From: Dichetophora obliterata
Taxonomy: Eukaryota > Arthropoda > Insecta > Diptera > Sciomyzidae
Assembly (NCBI GenBank): GCA_963920525.1
Contig: OY986435.1
Coordinates: 171,903,827 to 171,967,826, forward strand
Reading direction: 5' to 3'
DNA length: 64,000 bases
Numbering within the stretch: the stretch's first letter is position 1; each line of letters starts with the position of its first letter. Below the pieces are notes generated by a model, which was not told where the DNA came from, made no database searches, and saw only the letters and a list, made by a program, of their open reading frames with translations. Positions 47,550 through 60,092 of the stretch are shown here, piece by piece. The position numbers were made by a program, and so were the translations under genes.

Positions 47550-48010
47550 AATGGGCGTGTTAACTCTTTATCAACGCTCGCTTTTTGATAAATCAGAAAT
47601 ATTGACTACTGGGCCATTGTGCTGAAATTTCGGCAATCGATTTGTTTCGAGTACGAGATAGTTTAGGACAATTTTTTGCCACATCCCTTTTAACCGCCCA
47701 CAAATCAATAAAAATGCTATATTTCGGACTGTTTTGATCGTATTAGACAAAAATTTGGTAATTTAGTTCATATGCTTAATTTCGGACATTGTACTAAAAA
47801 TAAGTGCGGTCCCCTTTTAGTTACGCCCACTTTTAAAAGGATAAGAATGTAGTGAAGCAAATTGCGCCAGGTATAACCTGAATTGAGCTGAAATTTTGGC
47901 TTTCCAATACGAATGGTTTGTTCTATATGATTCCAATACGAAGTGGTTTAAGGAAAAAAAGTATTTCCGCTCCTCTTTTACCTCCCAAAAATTCATAAAA
48001 ATGCATTATT
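47550..48010 (-). repeat. Copy of the repeat family seen at 6575-7100 and 16340-18640
   Basis: On the minus strand it carries the blocks TTGTGGGCGGTTAAAAGGGA, 'cgatcaaaacagtccgaaatatagcattttt' and 'aaatcgattgccgaaatttcag'. Non-coding. Confidence 0.6.
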
Positions 48011-51000
48011 TCGGACGTATTCGGGGTTTCTTAAAAACAGTAGTTTTAACAGTAGTAAAAACAGTAAATTTAAAAAACAGCTGTAAACAGCTGTTTGACC
48101 GTTTTTTCAAATGCTAATGTCTTATAAAATTTCAAATTAAATTGATACATATAATAAGCATGATTTCATCGAATGCTTTTAATTTTAATATAAATTTTAT
48201 TTTTTTTAATAATTCTTCAAAAATACAAGCGCTTATAATGACTTGTCAGAAAGGCGTCATCTTATTTTTGTGCAGAAACTAGCACAGACTAAAATTACTT
48301 TTTCCACGTCTGCAGATGTTGGTTTAAAAGTCAATATTGCATCAAAAGGCATCTTAAGATTATTTGTATGGTATTTTTAAAGAAAATTAACTCATCCTTC
48401 AACCACTTAAAATTTTCTTTTCCAGAAGCTACTGCTGGTGATTAATTTTTCTGAAGTACAGTAAAAGCTCCCATAAGCGGACACCGATAGTTATCTAATT
48501 TTTGTCCGCACATGAGAGATGTTCGCTAATGAGAATGTCGTAAAAAGAATATTAAAATTCAAATTAAAAAATGGGCATTGCAATATTCTAATTTAAAATA
48601 GTTTTTATTCTTCAATAGACAAAAAAAAAAAAACTAGTACAAAAAAATTAAAATTTAAATATGTACCTACATTAGAGTGGTCATTTTTTTTAAAAGTAAC
48701 GAATTACCTGCCGGGGTGTTGTTCTTTTACAAAACAGAAGTACGCTGCAAAGTTTTCAAAAACAATATTGATATTTAAATTTGAAAATCTAATTTATATG
48801 GGAAAAATTTTGAAAAAACTTGTATGCGCCCCGTTTTTTATTTAATTTTTCTTTTAACCCTTCGCCCCTACTGGGATTATATGTCTCAGCAAATTTGGCG
48901 GGCTTTATCTCAGAACATTCACATTAAAATATAATTTTAAAACTGTCCCAATAAAAGTTCAATGCCTCGTCTGTAGTTTAATGCAAGATTAAACATGTTT
49001 TCTGCACTTAAGTACACAGTTTTCCGCCATTTTTTTATATTTTTTATGTGTGTAACATATGTTTATTTGTTCCACCCTCACTTATAAGCTACTAATCATA
49101 ATTTGACAAATAAGGTTTCGCTGGAAGCGTTGTGATCGTCTGCTGGTTATAGATTATGTGACGTCACATTAAATTTAATTTGGCGCTCTCTAAGGAACAA
49201 AATATATCCCAAGATATATTAAGGATTAGAAAATTCTCAAGTATGCCAAACATTTCATATTTTTTTTCTATATCAATAACTGAAGGTAAAATTTACATAT
49301 CTTGGTCAGTCTTTGAAACATATCTCCGGGGCGAAAGAGTTAAATAAACTTTCAAACATTTAAATTAGACAAAAACTGCTAGAGTTATGATTTTTTACTT
49401 TTTGAAAAAAACTCATTTTTTCCTTGTTGCATTAAAAAATCGTAAAAATGCAAATTAGAAGAAAATATTCCAATGTTGTGGAAATATTTTCTTAAACTAT
49501 ATTTAAAACAGATACACAAAATTATGCAATTAAATTAAATTACCTGGTCGTTATGAAATTTTTGCTAGAAGTTTACCATTTTGGAAATTTCGAGTTTGGG
49601 CATTTTTACGAAAAAAAATCTCCAAAAATTTAAAAATTTAAGTTAAAAAAAACACCGAGAAATGGACTAAGGACAGTTTTAGTTTTAACATAAGTTGTCA
49701 ATAATAAAATTTATAGTTTCTAATTATACTTGTATCAAGTGGTTGGACTCTAGAAGTTAGATTTAGAGGTAAAAAGACAGTTTCTTGGATGCGATGCAAA
49801 TATGTTTTTTAGACTCTAATTTCTCATTCACACTCAAAAAAAATCTGCTTCCCTAAAATTAAGAAACTGTGGCATCAATTCATAAGCATGGGTTTTTCTA
49901 TAGTCTATAGTGGTTTCTCCTTATATTAGAGAATTTTTACATGATTTAACGATCTCACGTCTTGAATTTGTTGCAACGTTATCAAAGCAGCTTCTTAGTT
50001 TTGGAGACAAGCTTTTACTTAAATATAAGAAATTAAGGTATTATAAAAGTTTAATTTAAAAAATTGTATAAAAGCAGAAACAATTTGAAGAAAAACTGTG
50101 CTGATTTTTTGATATAAGTTACAATACTTGGATATGTCATAGAAATACATGTAAGTTTTTATTTTTTTGTACACCACAAGAGATTTATTTTAAGGATGCT
50201 TTTCTTAAATTTCTAGAAAAAATACTTTAAAATTACTTTCAAGGCGAACGATTCTTAATGAAGCAAATAAAGTGACAATTGTTTAACAACTGCGATGGTC
50301 AAAGGGATAAGCTGATGGACTTACACTCACGCGGCCAAGGTTCAAGTTTCCGGGTGGTGGTCATTTTTCAAATTAATTTAATGTTAATAATAATAATAAT
50401 GTTTGCAGTTTTTCGTTAGTATAAAAAAAGTAATTCCCACAGGATGCTGTTTAAAAGCTTAGGTTTTTTTTGCAAAAATTTCAACATTTTTCCAGGGATT
50501 CTATGAAAAATTTCTTGATTTCTAAGAAAAAGTTTCTCTTAGTTATAGCCGATGATAAATAAACCGTAGAAAAACTTACTCAAATGTCATAAAATTTCGA
50601 CACAATTGGGCTTAGTTTCTTCAATTTAGCGAATAGTTCGTAAACGATTAGATAATTTTCCTAAACTTTCTACAATTCTGGTGTTAATTTAACGAAAAAT
50701 ATATGCTTCATTTTTAGGAAATCGGCCATGGCGCTAAATGAGGCCAGATTTTCTTACGATTGGGTGCTATTCTTCTAGATTTTCTAATAAATTTTTTCTG
50801 AATGCAGCGTACATTCATTACAAGAAAAAAAAACACGTATAACTGGCAAAAACACAAAAACAAAAAACAAAAAAAGAAGAAAATCAGTAACGTTTGTGAT
50901 CTAAAAAAGACAAAATTGTCCACTTATTAGAGCTTCGCATCCGCTTGTGGGAGATTTTTTTTTCATAAGTAGACTTTATCGGCAATTTGTTCAGTTATTT

Positions 51001-51364
51001 CAACTACAATGCTTTTAATATATCTCATTTGCTATTGATTTCGGTGAAATGAGTAGGAAATTTAAATTAGAATTTGTATGGGAAATGAGCTAATTTTTCA
51101 TCTCAATTGGGATCTTTGGCCAAAATGAGTAAATTATAATTAGTAGTATACTAGTAGAACGTAATATAGTTAGTAAGAGATGGACTCAAACATCGATATT
51201 TATTTATAACTATCTGAAACTTAATATGGATTTATTCTTCGCATTAAAATTAAAGCAAATGAAAAACGGTAAAAACAGCATTTCAAAAACAGCTGTTTGC
51301 TGTTTTTCATTTTCTTAAAAAAACAGCTGTTTTTCTGTTATTGTGTAAAACAATCCAGAAACCC

Positions 51365-51618
51365 GATTGTTAAATGTTTGATCACAAATGACCGAGAACT
51401 GGACCTATGTGTTTTATGCCGACTTCGAACGGCTTATTTTCTCAAGAAGCTTTACATGGTAATTTTTACTCTCTGAGGTTTGCCGTTGTCTGCAGAGAGG
51501 TGATGACAGAACAGAAGAATTAATTCAATTGTAAAAACTTTCTGTCTGAGCTGGAATTGAACCCGGGCTACCGCGGACCACGGGGCACGCACTCTACCCA
51601 CTAGGCTAGGGTCGCCAC
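51365..51618 (-). repeat. SINE with extended body (copy 4, most complete)
   Basis: On the minus strand: GCCTAGTGGGTAGAGTGCGT (A box), GGTTCAATTCCAGCTCAGAC (B box and start of body), then the CAATTGAATTAATTC-type body, a TCACCTCTCTGCAGACAACG junction and the tail shared with 33541-33670. About 250 bp. Confidence 0.78.
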
Positions 51619-51942
51619 TGCAAACTTACTTGATCTAAAAAGCTCAAAATTGATATCATGTTTCTATCTTTAGTTTTTAAGAAAGACAAGATTTAGTTAC
51701 AAAGCCCTTATTTTTTGTTTTAATTGATAGCATTTTTTAAAAAAGAAACATATGTCTTTTTTTATAAGAGTAGCTCTACATGTGAAGATTAGTATTAAAG
51801 GGTAAACAATTTATTTTTTATTTATTTATTTTATACAATCTACTGGGCTTAGCCCTTACAGACTAGGGAATAACTTAAAACTAAGATTTACTTACGATCT
51901 ATGAATATTTAAAATAATGAAAATTAATCTCATGAAATATAT

Positions 51943-54900
51943 TTACAGGATACAATTCCAATTATCGCATAGATCTCTTATCAAGGCTGGTTTAGATAAA
52001 TCTAAGTTTATTTTAACAATGTTACACATGTTCAGACATCTAGATATAGGGTCACTACTACCATAGTACGTTCTATGAACTTTGACGTAAAATGTGCAGT
52101 GTTCTCTAAGCGGTCTAGCGGGAGCATGGAATGGAATTAAAGATAAAAGCTCCGGTGAGTCAATTTTGCCGTCCAATATATCTTTAATAAAAAGAATACT
52201 AGATAGGTTGAATCTCACAGTAAGTTTTTGCAAGTTAAGCAATTGGCATCTCTTCTCGAATGGTGGCATGCTTTCGTGCGAAAACGTTCGTCGAAGTGCA
52301 AACCAAGTAAAGTTCTTTGCACTCTCTCTATCCAATCAACGTCATTTTGATAAATTGGGTACCAAATTATAGCCTCGTGTTCAAGAACTGATCTGACCAG
52401 GGAAATAGAGGTGGTTCTCTGCGTAAAAACATCATTAAATTCTATAGTGTTTCGCTTCACGAAACTGAGTACCGAATTTGCTTTGGAAATAACGTAATCT
52501 ATGTGAGGGCTGAAAGAAAGTTTCGAATCGAAGTAAGCCCCAAGATATTTTATTAAGCACACTCTTGCAAATGCTTGTGCTTGGTACATGTACTTGAATA
52601 CTAAAGCCTATTGCTCTGTTCGTTTACGTGAAATTTCGCTGGCAACATCTATTTATTTGTTGCGTGAAATTTCTGACTTAAAGTTTGTTGCGAGGAATTC
52701 CTATGGCAACGTTTCTCAGAGAGATTCAGAGAATATGTTAGGAGATTTCATAAGATCTCTCTCTTTTCACTTCAAAATAAATAGGCAATACAATTAAATT
52801 GTCGTGAAAAAATGTTGCTCAGAAACATGTTGCGATAATTTCACGCTGAGGAACAGAGTACTGCTCTGACGAAAATTTTGTGAAAATTTCCACGCCTATT
52901 TCGCAGCTATCACATTTTGTATAGATAGTACTATGCTTAAAGCCTAGTACTCTTTTCGTTTGCGTGAAATTTCGCTGGCAACATCTATTTATTTGTTGCG
53001 TGAAATATCTGACTTAAAGTTTGTTGCGAGGAATTTCTATGGCAACGTTTCTCAGAGAGACTCAGAGAATAAGTTGGGAGATTTCATATGATATCTCTAT
53101 TTTCACTTCAAAATAAATAGGCAGTACAATTAAATTGTCGTGAAAAAATCTTGCTCAGAAACATGTTGTGATAATTTCACGCAGCGGAACAGAGTACTGC
53201 TCTGACGAACATGTTGTGAAAATTTCCACGCTTGTTTCGCAATTTTCACTTTTTATATGGAGATTTGAGTGGAATTTCACATGAAACTGAACAGTGTACT
53301 ATGCTTAAAGGTGAAAAATTACGAGAAAACGTCATAAGCTTGCATTTAGTGAAATTAAGCTTTATACCGTTAGTAGAACACCATGATATGAAGGCGTTTA
53401 TGTCGTCCGATGCGGGAGTAACACCTATCACCATTAACAATTAACTTCCTTTCCCTAAGGTACGAGGATATCTATATCAGAAAATAGGAGTGAATACCCA
53501 ATTTAAGTAAGAGCATTTTATGAGGAAGGCAATCGAATGCTTTCACAAAATCAGTGTAAAGTGCATCTACGTTCAGACCATGCTCTACCGCATTAATACA
53601 ATAATTTGAAAAATTGTTTAATTGCTAACTGACAGTTTAACAATTGTCTATAGTTTTCAATTAACCCTTTTTGACCAACTTTGAAAATGGGTGTGATATA
53701 AGCCGTTTTCCAATCGTCTAGGAATATTCCGCTTGAGAGAGACATGTTAAAAAGATCAGTTAAAGGGATGTACAGAGAAGATGCACAACGTTTGAAAGGC
53801 AGCGGTGGAATAAGGTCAAAGCCTGCGCCCTTGTTCATGTCTAAATTTACGAGAATTCTGTATACCTCTTCTTCAGAAATATACATATTGCCGACATCAA
53901 TAATTTGCTGTAAATGGGAGAAATCTGACGAGGTAATAACAGGTTCAAAATCGCTAAAAACTGAACCGAAAAAGTTCGCAAAACAGTTCACATATATCTT
54001 GCATATTATTGGCTTGGGTTCCTTGAAATTCCATTGATTTTGGAATACCTGAGCTTTTTCACTTCGAGTTGTAGAATACCCAAAGCGCTTTGGGGTTTTG
54101 TTTAATATTGGACTCTTTAGTATCTAGATATTTTTTGCAGAGAAATTTAGATAAAAAGTCAAATTCTTTTCTTCGCAGCACAAAAGTTGACCAATCTACA
54201 CAGGCGAGTTTGTTTTTTTTTATCTGCTGTGCGCCTTGTTTCGTTGGTTTTTTAAACGCCAAAGACTTTGGTTGTACCAAGGCAGGTTAAATCTACGCCG
54301 TCGTTTGCATTTGGTGGGTACATAAAGATAAAAACTTTCACTAAGTGCTTTTTTCAAACTGCAGTGCATAGAAACGATATCTTTTCCATGCAAGATAACT
54401 TTCCAGTCGATACTGTTAGGAAAATTATTCAAAGCTGAGTAGTTCGTGTTACGAAAATCGTAATACAAAGCATTGGCATGGGGGATTTAATCTAGAAATG
54501 AATAAAATGAGAAGTGTATGGATATAACCTTATGGTGCACTGATTCACTGATCACATCTGCGGATATGATGCTTCATGTCGTTATTCACGAAAATTAAAT
54601 CTAAAATCCTGCCGAGATCGTTTTTGACATTGTTAATCTGAAAAAGCCCGAGAGAATATAGTGAATCGGAAAGGTGATGCTCAATAGATTTTTTTAAATT
54701 GAATGGAATCAACATTTTATCATCCAAGCAATATCTCCATTCAATACCCCCCAAGTTGAAGTCGCATAGAACGCACCGTATTTGATTAGGATTTAAACGA
54801 GAAATAATGGAACTTATGTTGGATAAAGGACAATCATATAAATCTACACTACTGTTGGGAGGAATATAGCTTAAAATAATTACAATTTCGGTAAGGTTGC

Positions 54901-55279
54901 AGTGGACGGCTACGCATATTTGTTCAATTCTACCATAAGCAGTGGTATTTTAACTGCTGGCATATTTCGTACGATGTTTACGATTAACTTCATAATGGTT
55001 ATCAAATAGTTCAGATGATGAAAAGTGCGATGTCATCCATGTCTCAACTATTGTTATTGCATCAAAATCGTGAGAAGAAGCAGCATTAAATAATGAGCTC
55101 GTTTTTGTGTGGCCTATGGCTTTTGCATTATGAAAGTGAGCAGAAAACTTTTTTTGCTGAGGAAAATCATCTTTTTGTAAAACGGGCGAAGCGATGACAC
55201 TATGTTGAGTAGTTGAAGTCGAAGAGCCAACGTCACTAGGCAAAAAGAATGAAGGAAGAGCGTCGGTGGCATCAGTCAT
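51943..55279 (-). pseudogene. Endonuclease-reverse transcriptase polyprotein, broken
   Basis: Recognisable blocks in order: DAITIVETWMTSHFSSSELF (endonuclease ETW motif), LGRILDLIFVN (endonuclease LDLI motif), ALWVFYNSK and GAGFDLIPPLPFKRCASSLY with WKTAYITPIFKVGQK (RT N-terminal blocks), ALYTDFVKAFDCLPHKMLL (RT block A with a catalytic Asp), then SDDINAFISWCSTNGIKLN and KCKLMTFSR. Between the last two the usual palm segment with GSxLGPLLF is missing, leaving only a possible DD from the YADD box. C-terminal text YLGAYFDSKLSFSPHIDYVI and SVLEHEAIIWYPIY is typical of the clade. It cannot make an active enzyme. Confidence 0.83.
52599..53310. mobile_element. Tandem dimer of a ~336-bp MITE inserted in the retrotransposon
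   Basis: TAAAGCCTA at 52602 recurs at 52938, and the two intervening units are nearly the same, with shared CGTGAAATTTCGCTGGCAAC, ATCTATTTATTTGTTGCGTG and GGAACAGAGTACTGCTCTGA. Each unit starts AAGCCTA(G/T)TxCTCT.TTCG and ends with an inverted relative (GTACTATGCTT). The dimer splits the retrotransposon frame between the FSRNF and YLGAYFDS blocks. Confidence 0.75.
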
Positions 55280-56928
55280 TGCATATGGTCATGCGTCTTG
55301 TTGTATGTTCATTGCATTTGGAAACATTTCGAATGGCCGAACTTTGATATTGACAGAGGCGAACGGACCCAATGTCCATTATCTTGGGCATTACAGTTCT
55401 TTTTTCCCATTCGGCCATACCAGTAAATGGCATGTCCAAAGGGATATACTGCCACCAGCCAAGTAACAGGGTACTAATAAAAAAATTCTGTCGCCGTATT
55501 TCACTACGCAATTAATTTCCAATATTGAAAACAGTCTTTACAGTCTACTGACGAGTCTACTGACATTTCTGTAAAAAAATTATACTATAGTAATAACCGA
55601 AAGCATATGTATATAAAATTTTTTGAAATTGGTTGAATTAGTAGATTCTACTGCGATGGGCATTGTATATATCATTTTGAAAACACTTCATGACTTTAAG
55701 TTAAGTAAAGATTATTTTAAAAGGCTAGAGACAGCATGACCTTCAAAGTGCTAGGCAACGGTTTCAAAACTTTTTATTTGATTTACTTTTCTTTTTAATT
55801 CATGTTTTAGAAGTTTAGATCTAGTGGGTGAGTACTTGAACGGAGTACTTGATGTCATTGAATTTTGGAGCAAAAAATTGGTCTCCTTAAGACCAAACAT
55901 CGAGATATGCATCATACTTTAAGACCAAACTCTGAATGCCGAAGCTTTGACGAAAAATTTGAAAAGGTTCCTACGTTCGGCAAAATAAATTAAACATTTT
56001 TTTAAGTAGTTCTACTGGAATAATGGAAATACTTGCATAAAAAAAGGTTAATTATTTTTTGCGAGCTTCAAGTTTCTGAGATTACTGGTACATTAGGATG
56101 GTAAGAACTGAGTTTGGTTGATAAGTATTAGAACTGGGTATTTCAGTTCATTCACATTTGGAGAAAATATTCTTCTCAAGACAAAAATACCGAAATACCA
56201 TACATTAATATCGGACTGTAAATGTCGAAGATATGACAAAACGTTTAGTAAAAAAAAATCTTCGGAATTGCCTTCCAGAAATGCTTATAATTAGATGGTG
56301 TGCGGTGCATTTCATTTTGGTACATACGGTCCTATATTAAATAAAAATTTATGTTAAAAATTAAATAAAAACCTTAAAATTGTATGAAAATATCTGGTTG
56401 TTTTTTTAGCTTGTTTTTTCAAGTCATTTTGCTTGTTTTGACTTTTTTTTTTGGCCGGTTTAGCTTTCTTTTTTTTTAAGTTTTTGGCCACACTGGTGAC
56501 TATATTAAAAGATATATATTTTCTTTAAATTTTATTACAACTAGGCTCTTTCTTTTACGAAACTTTGCAGATCTTATTTAATGTTATCCGTCTGTCTGTC
56601 TAGCTGTCTGTTTGTCTCTAAGAAGCTCTGTAAACCTAGACAAGCTACAACTACTTTCGGCAAATGCTAATTATTATTATGGGTGTTAGCTTATTAGTAA
56701 CTTCATACTAAAGACGCTGCCTAACGATGCGTACATATCGAGTTTTCTTGTAAACAATCAATTTCAAGGTTACGCAAATTAACACCCAGAAGTTGAAGAC
56801 TTGTGCAAAAGAACCGATGGATATCCCCATATTATTCAATGCTTACGATGAAAGTGCTCATTTCACAAATTGAATTAGTCTGCGTGTGTATTTGCCTGAG
56901 TATGTGTGTGTGTGCATGTTTTACTTAC

Positions 56929-57060
56929 CGCCATGAGCATTCATATATCTGTGCATGCTATCAATATATTTCATAATTAAGGCCATTGTGCTATGTGGTT
57001 GTTGTTGTGGTAGTGATTGTTGCTATTATTTTTACTATTGCTCTAGTTGTTATTTATTAT
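56929..57060 (-). CDS. ELO elongase exon 1 (first coding exon, with part of the 5'UTR)
   Basis: Minus-strand exon. Acceptor TTTCTTGCAG ends at 57061 and donor GTAAGT starts at 56928. The ATG at 56986-56984 opens MALIMKYIDSMHRYMNAHG plus one base (G) of the next codon. A TAG at 57025-57023 is in frame upstream with no ATG between, so this start is well supported. Positions 57060-56987 are 5'UTR, which means at least one non-coding exon lies further upstream. The MALIMKYIDSMH start recalls the CG31522-type fly elongase subgroup. Confidence 0.92.
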
Positions 57061-59621
57061 CTGCAAGAAAGATATAAAAATATGTTGGATTAAAACTTTC
57101 TTAGCAAAATTTATTGAGCTAGTAAAACAAAAAAAAAGATATTGTATAGAAATTTATTTTTTGGGATATAAAGGAATATATGTTTTTTTTTAAAGGGAGG
57201 GAGGGAAGAATTCAAGTCCTACAATGCTATGAGTTCACAGAACTAATTCAATTTAGCTTAATTTTAGATGTACTCATTCCACTGTTGTCACTTAATCACA
57301 CAAAATTGTAAAACAAATGCAATCCAATAAATCCAAGCTGTTCTCTTTTTATAGTAAAACAAAAACCAATAGATAGCTGTTTAGAGGTATTGTAAATCAA
57401 AAGCAGTATGTAGCATAAAATTAACAACAACTTTTGTCGTAAACATCAATCATGTGACTTATCATGTGGTTAACATTTATTGCATTAACATTTGGAGCAT
57501 TGTGCTGGTTTGGTTGCATTTTATTACATTTTATAATTAAAGTTGATAAATGCTTCTATTTTTCCTAAACTATGTTAGCGTGACATAAGTTTAATCCGGT
57601 GTACAACTAACCGGTTTAATAATGAAAACTTATCGTTTTGAGTTAAATAACTATTAAGGTAATTTATCGGCTGGTATTTATTAATCGGTAATTTAAATCA
57701 GATATCTGATGTCGGTTCAGATTTTGGAGAACAAAAATTGTGCTTTAGTATCTAGTGTTTATATATTCATTTCATGTTACAGAGATCAACTCTTGCAGAC
57801 TACTTGAAAACATACAAATCCAAAATTTTACAGCTGTTTCAAAATTTTAACAAAAAGCACCATCAGGAATAAAAGAGCTTTTTAGATTTGCTAATACAAA
57901 TGTTAAAACAAATACAAGTTCTGTTCAATTTATGCACAGTAAAAAATATGAACATAAATTTCATACTATTTTGTAAACATATAAATCCAAACGAAAAAAG
58001 TTTTAAAAGTTATACCATTAAATCTTATAAATTTTTCCAGACCATTTTTCTCGTCAGACCAATCGAAACCACTATATTTTTAAATTTCCCGATTTCGGTG
58101 AATTTTTTCTTTCGAACCAGAGTATATTTTGACTAACACATTATATCCATATGAAATTTTTATATTATATTTGTTGTATTATTTTTATAATATTGAGTGG
58201 TATAAAATTCATAAATTATTTGGAATAAAAAAAGTTTATACTACACAAATGTTATAAAAAAGATAAAATTTACCCTCAAATTTTTTACTGTGTGGAAAAA
58301 AAATTGTGTGTGTGGCCGCCATGCACAATAGAAGTAATGCTGAGACTTGAGACAGTTTTGAGAAGTTTTCGTAATAACGGGAAATTATGGATTAAAAATT
58401 ATAATGCTGTAAGCCAAGGACTAGTACCGGAATTAAAAATGCAAAATAATAAAAAACAGATTCTTATACATTGAGAAAAGTACGTCAAAGTAAAGAAAAA
58501 GTTCCTTGTAGGTTCTTGTTTGAAGACTTTAAGTAACTGACCAAATATCGTTTCACTGCGCTGTACAAAACCAAATTTATGTTGATTTGTGTGTAAAAAG
58601 TCTCTTAATTTCTGTGTTTTGGCAAAGAGAATTACATATTATATTTTAATTTTTTTTATGTTTAAAATAGAAGTCCAAACGAAATCGTTATTCATACTTA
58701 TAATATTTAGAAGCACTCAAAAGTTTAAAAAACAACACCAAGACGAATCATAATTACTAATGAAGACAAGGTTTACTAGAAAATTGTAATGAATAAATAA
58801 GAATGTAAGGAAAAAATTCAAAAATAATTGGAAGATTAAGTCGAATTCTGAAATCACATTTTGCATTTTTATGGGAAACATTTGTAAATTTTCTGAGTGA
58901 AAACATTTACTTCACCTGATTAAACCAGATCAAAAACAAAATTAAGTTTGAAAAAAATGCTTTTTTTATAAAAATTATAACTTTCGATGCTCTTAATTAA
59001 AGATATTTGCTAAGTTTTAAAATATTTAAATAATATAATAAGTTACTAAAAAACGTTATGATATTTTATGTTTCAGAAAAGTTTAACATTAGTTCCAGAA
59101 TGAAAACAAAAACAATATTTACAAATATTAAATAATATTTCACTTTATTATGAACATAAAAATAAATATGCAAATAAGTTAAACATAATTTATCTTTTAA
59201 AAAAAATTAAAAAAAAACAAAACTTCTTGTTTAAGGTTTTTTTAAAAATGTCGTTTTGGTTTTATCAACTTTGGGTTTTTTAAGTGCTTTTTACGAAAGT
59301 AGGCGTAATTTTCTAACTTTTTCCGTACTTGTTTATTTTCAAAATATTAAAAATTTATAAAATGGTGCGATTTTTTAAAAAAAGTTAAAAAATGAGCTGT
59401 TTTTTTGGAGGTTTTTGCCCAACCCCTCCACCGGTAGTAAAGCTTGCCCACTTATCCTAGTTCAGGAAAAATATTCTGCAAAACGCCGCCCGCCTCATCT
59501 TAATCCGACTTCTGGTTCTCGAGAAAAACTACAACCCAGTTTGAAATAAGTTATTTCGAGAAGAATGCATTTAAAGTTTTATTATTGCACTTCGGCGCGC
59601 GTTTATAGTATGCATATGTAT

Positions 59622-59930
59622 TAGGGCGGGTCAAATTCTGGCTCAGCGAAATTCGTAAAATACATGTAATTTCAAGACTTTTTCTCCACTACAGCATATA
59701 CAAATTCTGAAAAAAAGCTGTGCGGACTTTCGTAAATAGATTCATACACATACATTCATACATTCATATTTTATAATTGAGAACAAAATCTATTTACGAA
59801 AGTCCGCACAGCTTTTTTTCAGATTTTGTATATGCTGTAGTGGAGAAAAAGTCTTGAAATTACATGTATTTTACGAATTTCGCTGAGTCAGACCTCCAAA
59901 AAATTCGTCCATACAAATTGACCCGCCCTA
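59622..59930. mobile_element. hAT-type MITE with 8-bp target duplication, near-perfect hairpin
   Basis: Starts TAGGGCGGGTCAA and ends TTGACCCGCCCTA. The 8-mer ATATGTAT is directly repeated at 59614-59621 and 59931-59938, the hAT-type duplication. Arms of about 115 bases (through CATGTAATTTCAAGACTTTT and AGCTGTGCGGACTTTCGTAA) are almost fully complementary around a 50-base (CATA)-rich loop. 309 bp, no coding capacity. Confidence 0.88.
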
Positions 59931-60092
59931 ATATGTATATAGCTTTGTAACTCCAAAAATAATTCGACTACAAAAAAATCCTTTTAGGGCATTATTTTTG
60001 AAGGATTTTTGAAGACATTTATGAAAAAAAATGATTTTTTTAACGTCAGGTCATACCTTAAATAAATTAGTTAGCTGTTAGTAAAAAATATA

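Larger units (their letters stand above)
51806..55510 (-). mobile_element. Non-LTR retrotransposon (Jockey/CR1-like), defective
   Basis: Minus-strand element ending in an (AAATA/TAAA)n-type tail near 51806-51836, typical of non-LTR elements. From 5' (high coordinates) to 3' it shows an unassigned N-terminal piece (55511-55272), an endonuclease fragment with IVETWMTSHF (55279-54950), linker/thumb-like text (54468-54059), reverse transcriptase pieces (53991-53246) and a C-terminal region (52589-51943). The element is broken by frameshifts, an RT deletion and a MITE-dimer insertion. Its 5' limit is not certain. Confidence 0.85.
38158..56928 (-). other. Elongase intron between exons 1 and 2 (18.8 kb)
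   Basis: No host exon was seen. Contents: the long-inverted-repeat element (39406-42530), a 240-bp duplication (44475-44945), a MITE (45574-45820), a hAT-like coding scrap (46270-46420), nested MITEs (46597-47516), a repeat-family copy (47550-48010), a SINE (51365-51618) and a non-LTR retrotransposon (51806-55510). Between 42540 and 44440 there is AT-rich DNA with one repeat-like segment (42700-42840, CCAAATCGGTCCAGCCGTTT). I see nothing in 38300-39400, 48100-51350 or 55600-56900 except an (AAT)n tract near 50390 and a (TCTG)n tract near 56590. Confidence 0.75.
74..57060 (-). other. Very-long-chain fatty acid elongase gene (ELO/ELOVL family), span within window
   Basis: Whole-gene entry; the exons are listed separately. 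On the minus strand eight coding segments occur in the order of an ELO protein. Each is bounded by AG/GT splice sites and the phases fit: 1, 0, 0, 0 (for either alternative fourth exon), 0, 1. The joined product is about 211 residues and stops just after the TTLQ motif. ELO proteins are usually 260-350 residues, so the C-terminal exon(s) lie below position 1. ELO enzymes are multi-pass ER membrane proteins that condense malonyl-CoA with a long-chain acyl-CoA, the first step of each fatty acid elongation cycle. The wording of the N-terminus and middle recalls the fly CG31522/CG31523 (ELOVL1/7-like) group, but that placement is from memory. Introns total over 56 kb and are full of transposons. 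Confidence 0.93.
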
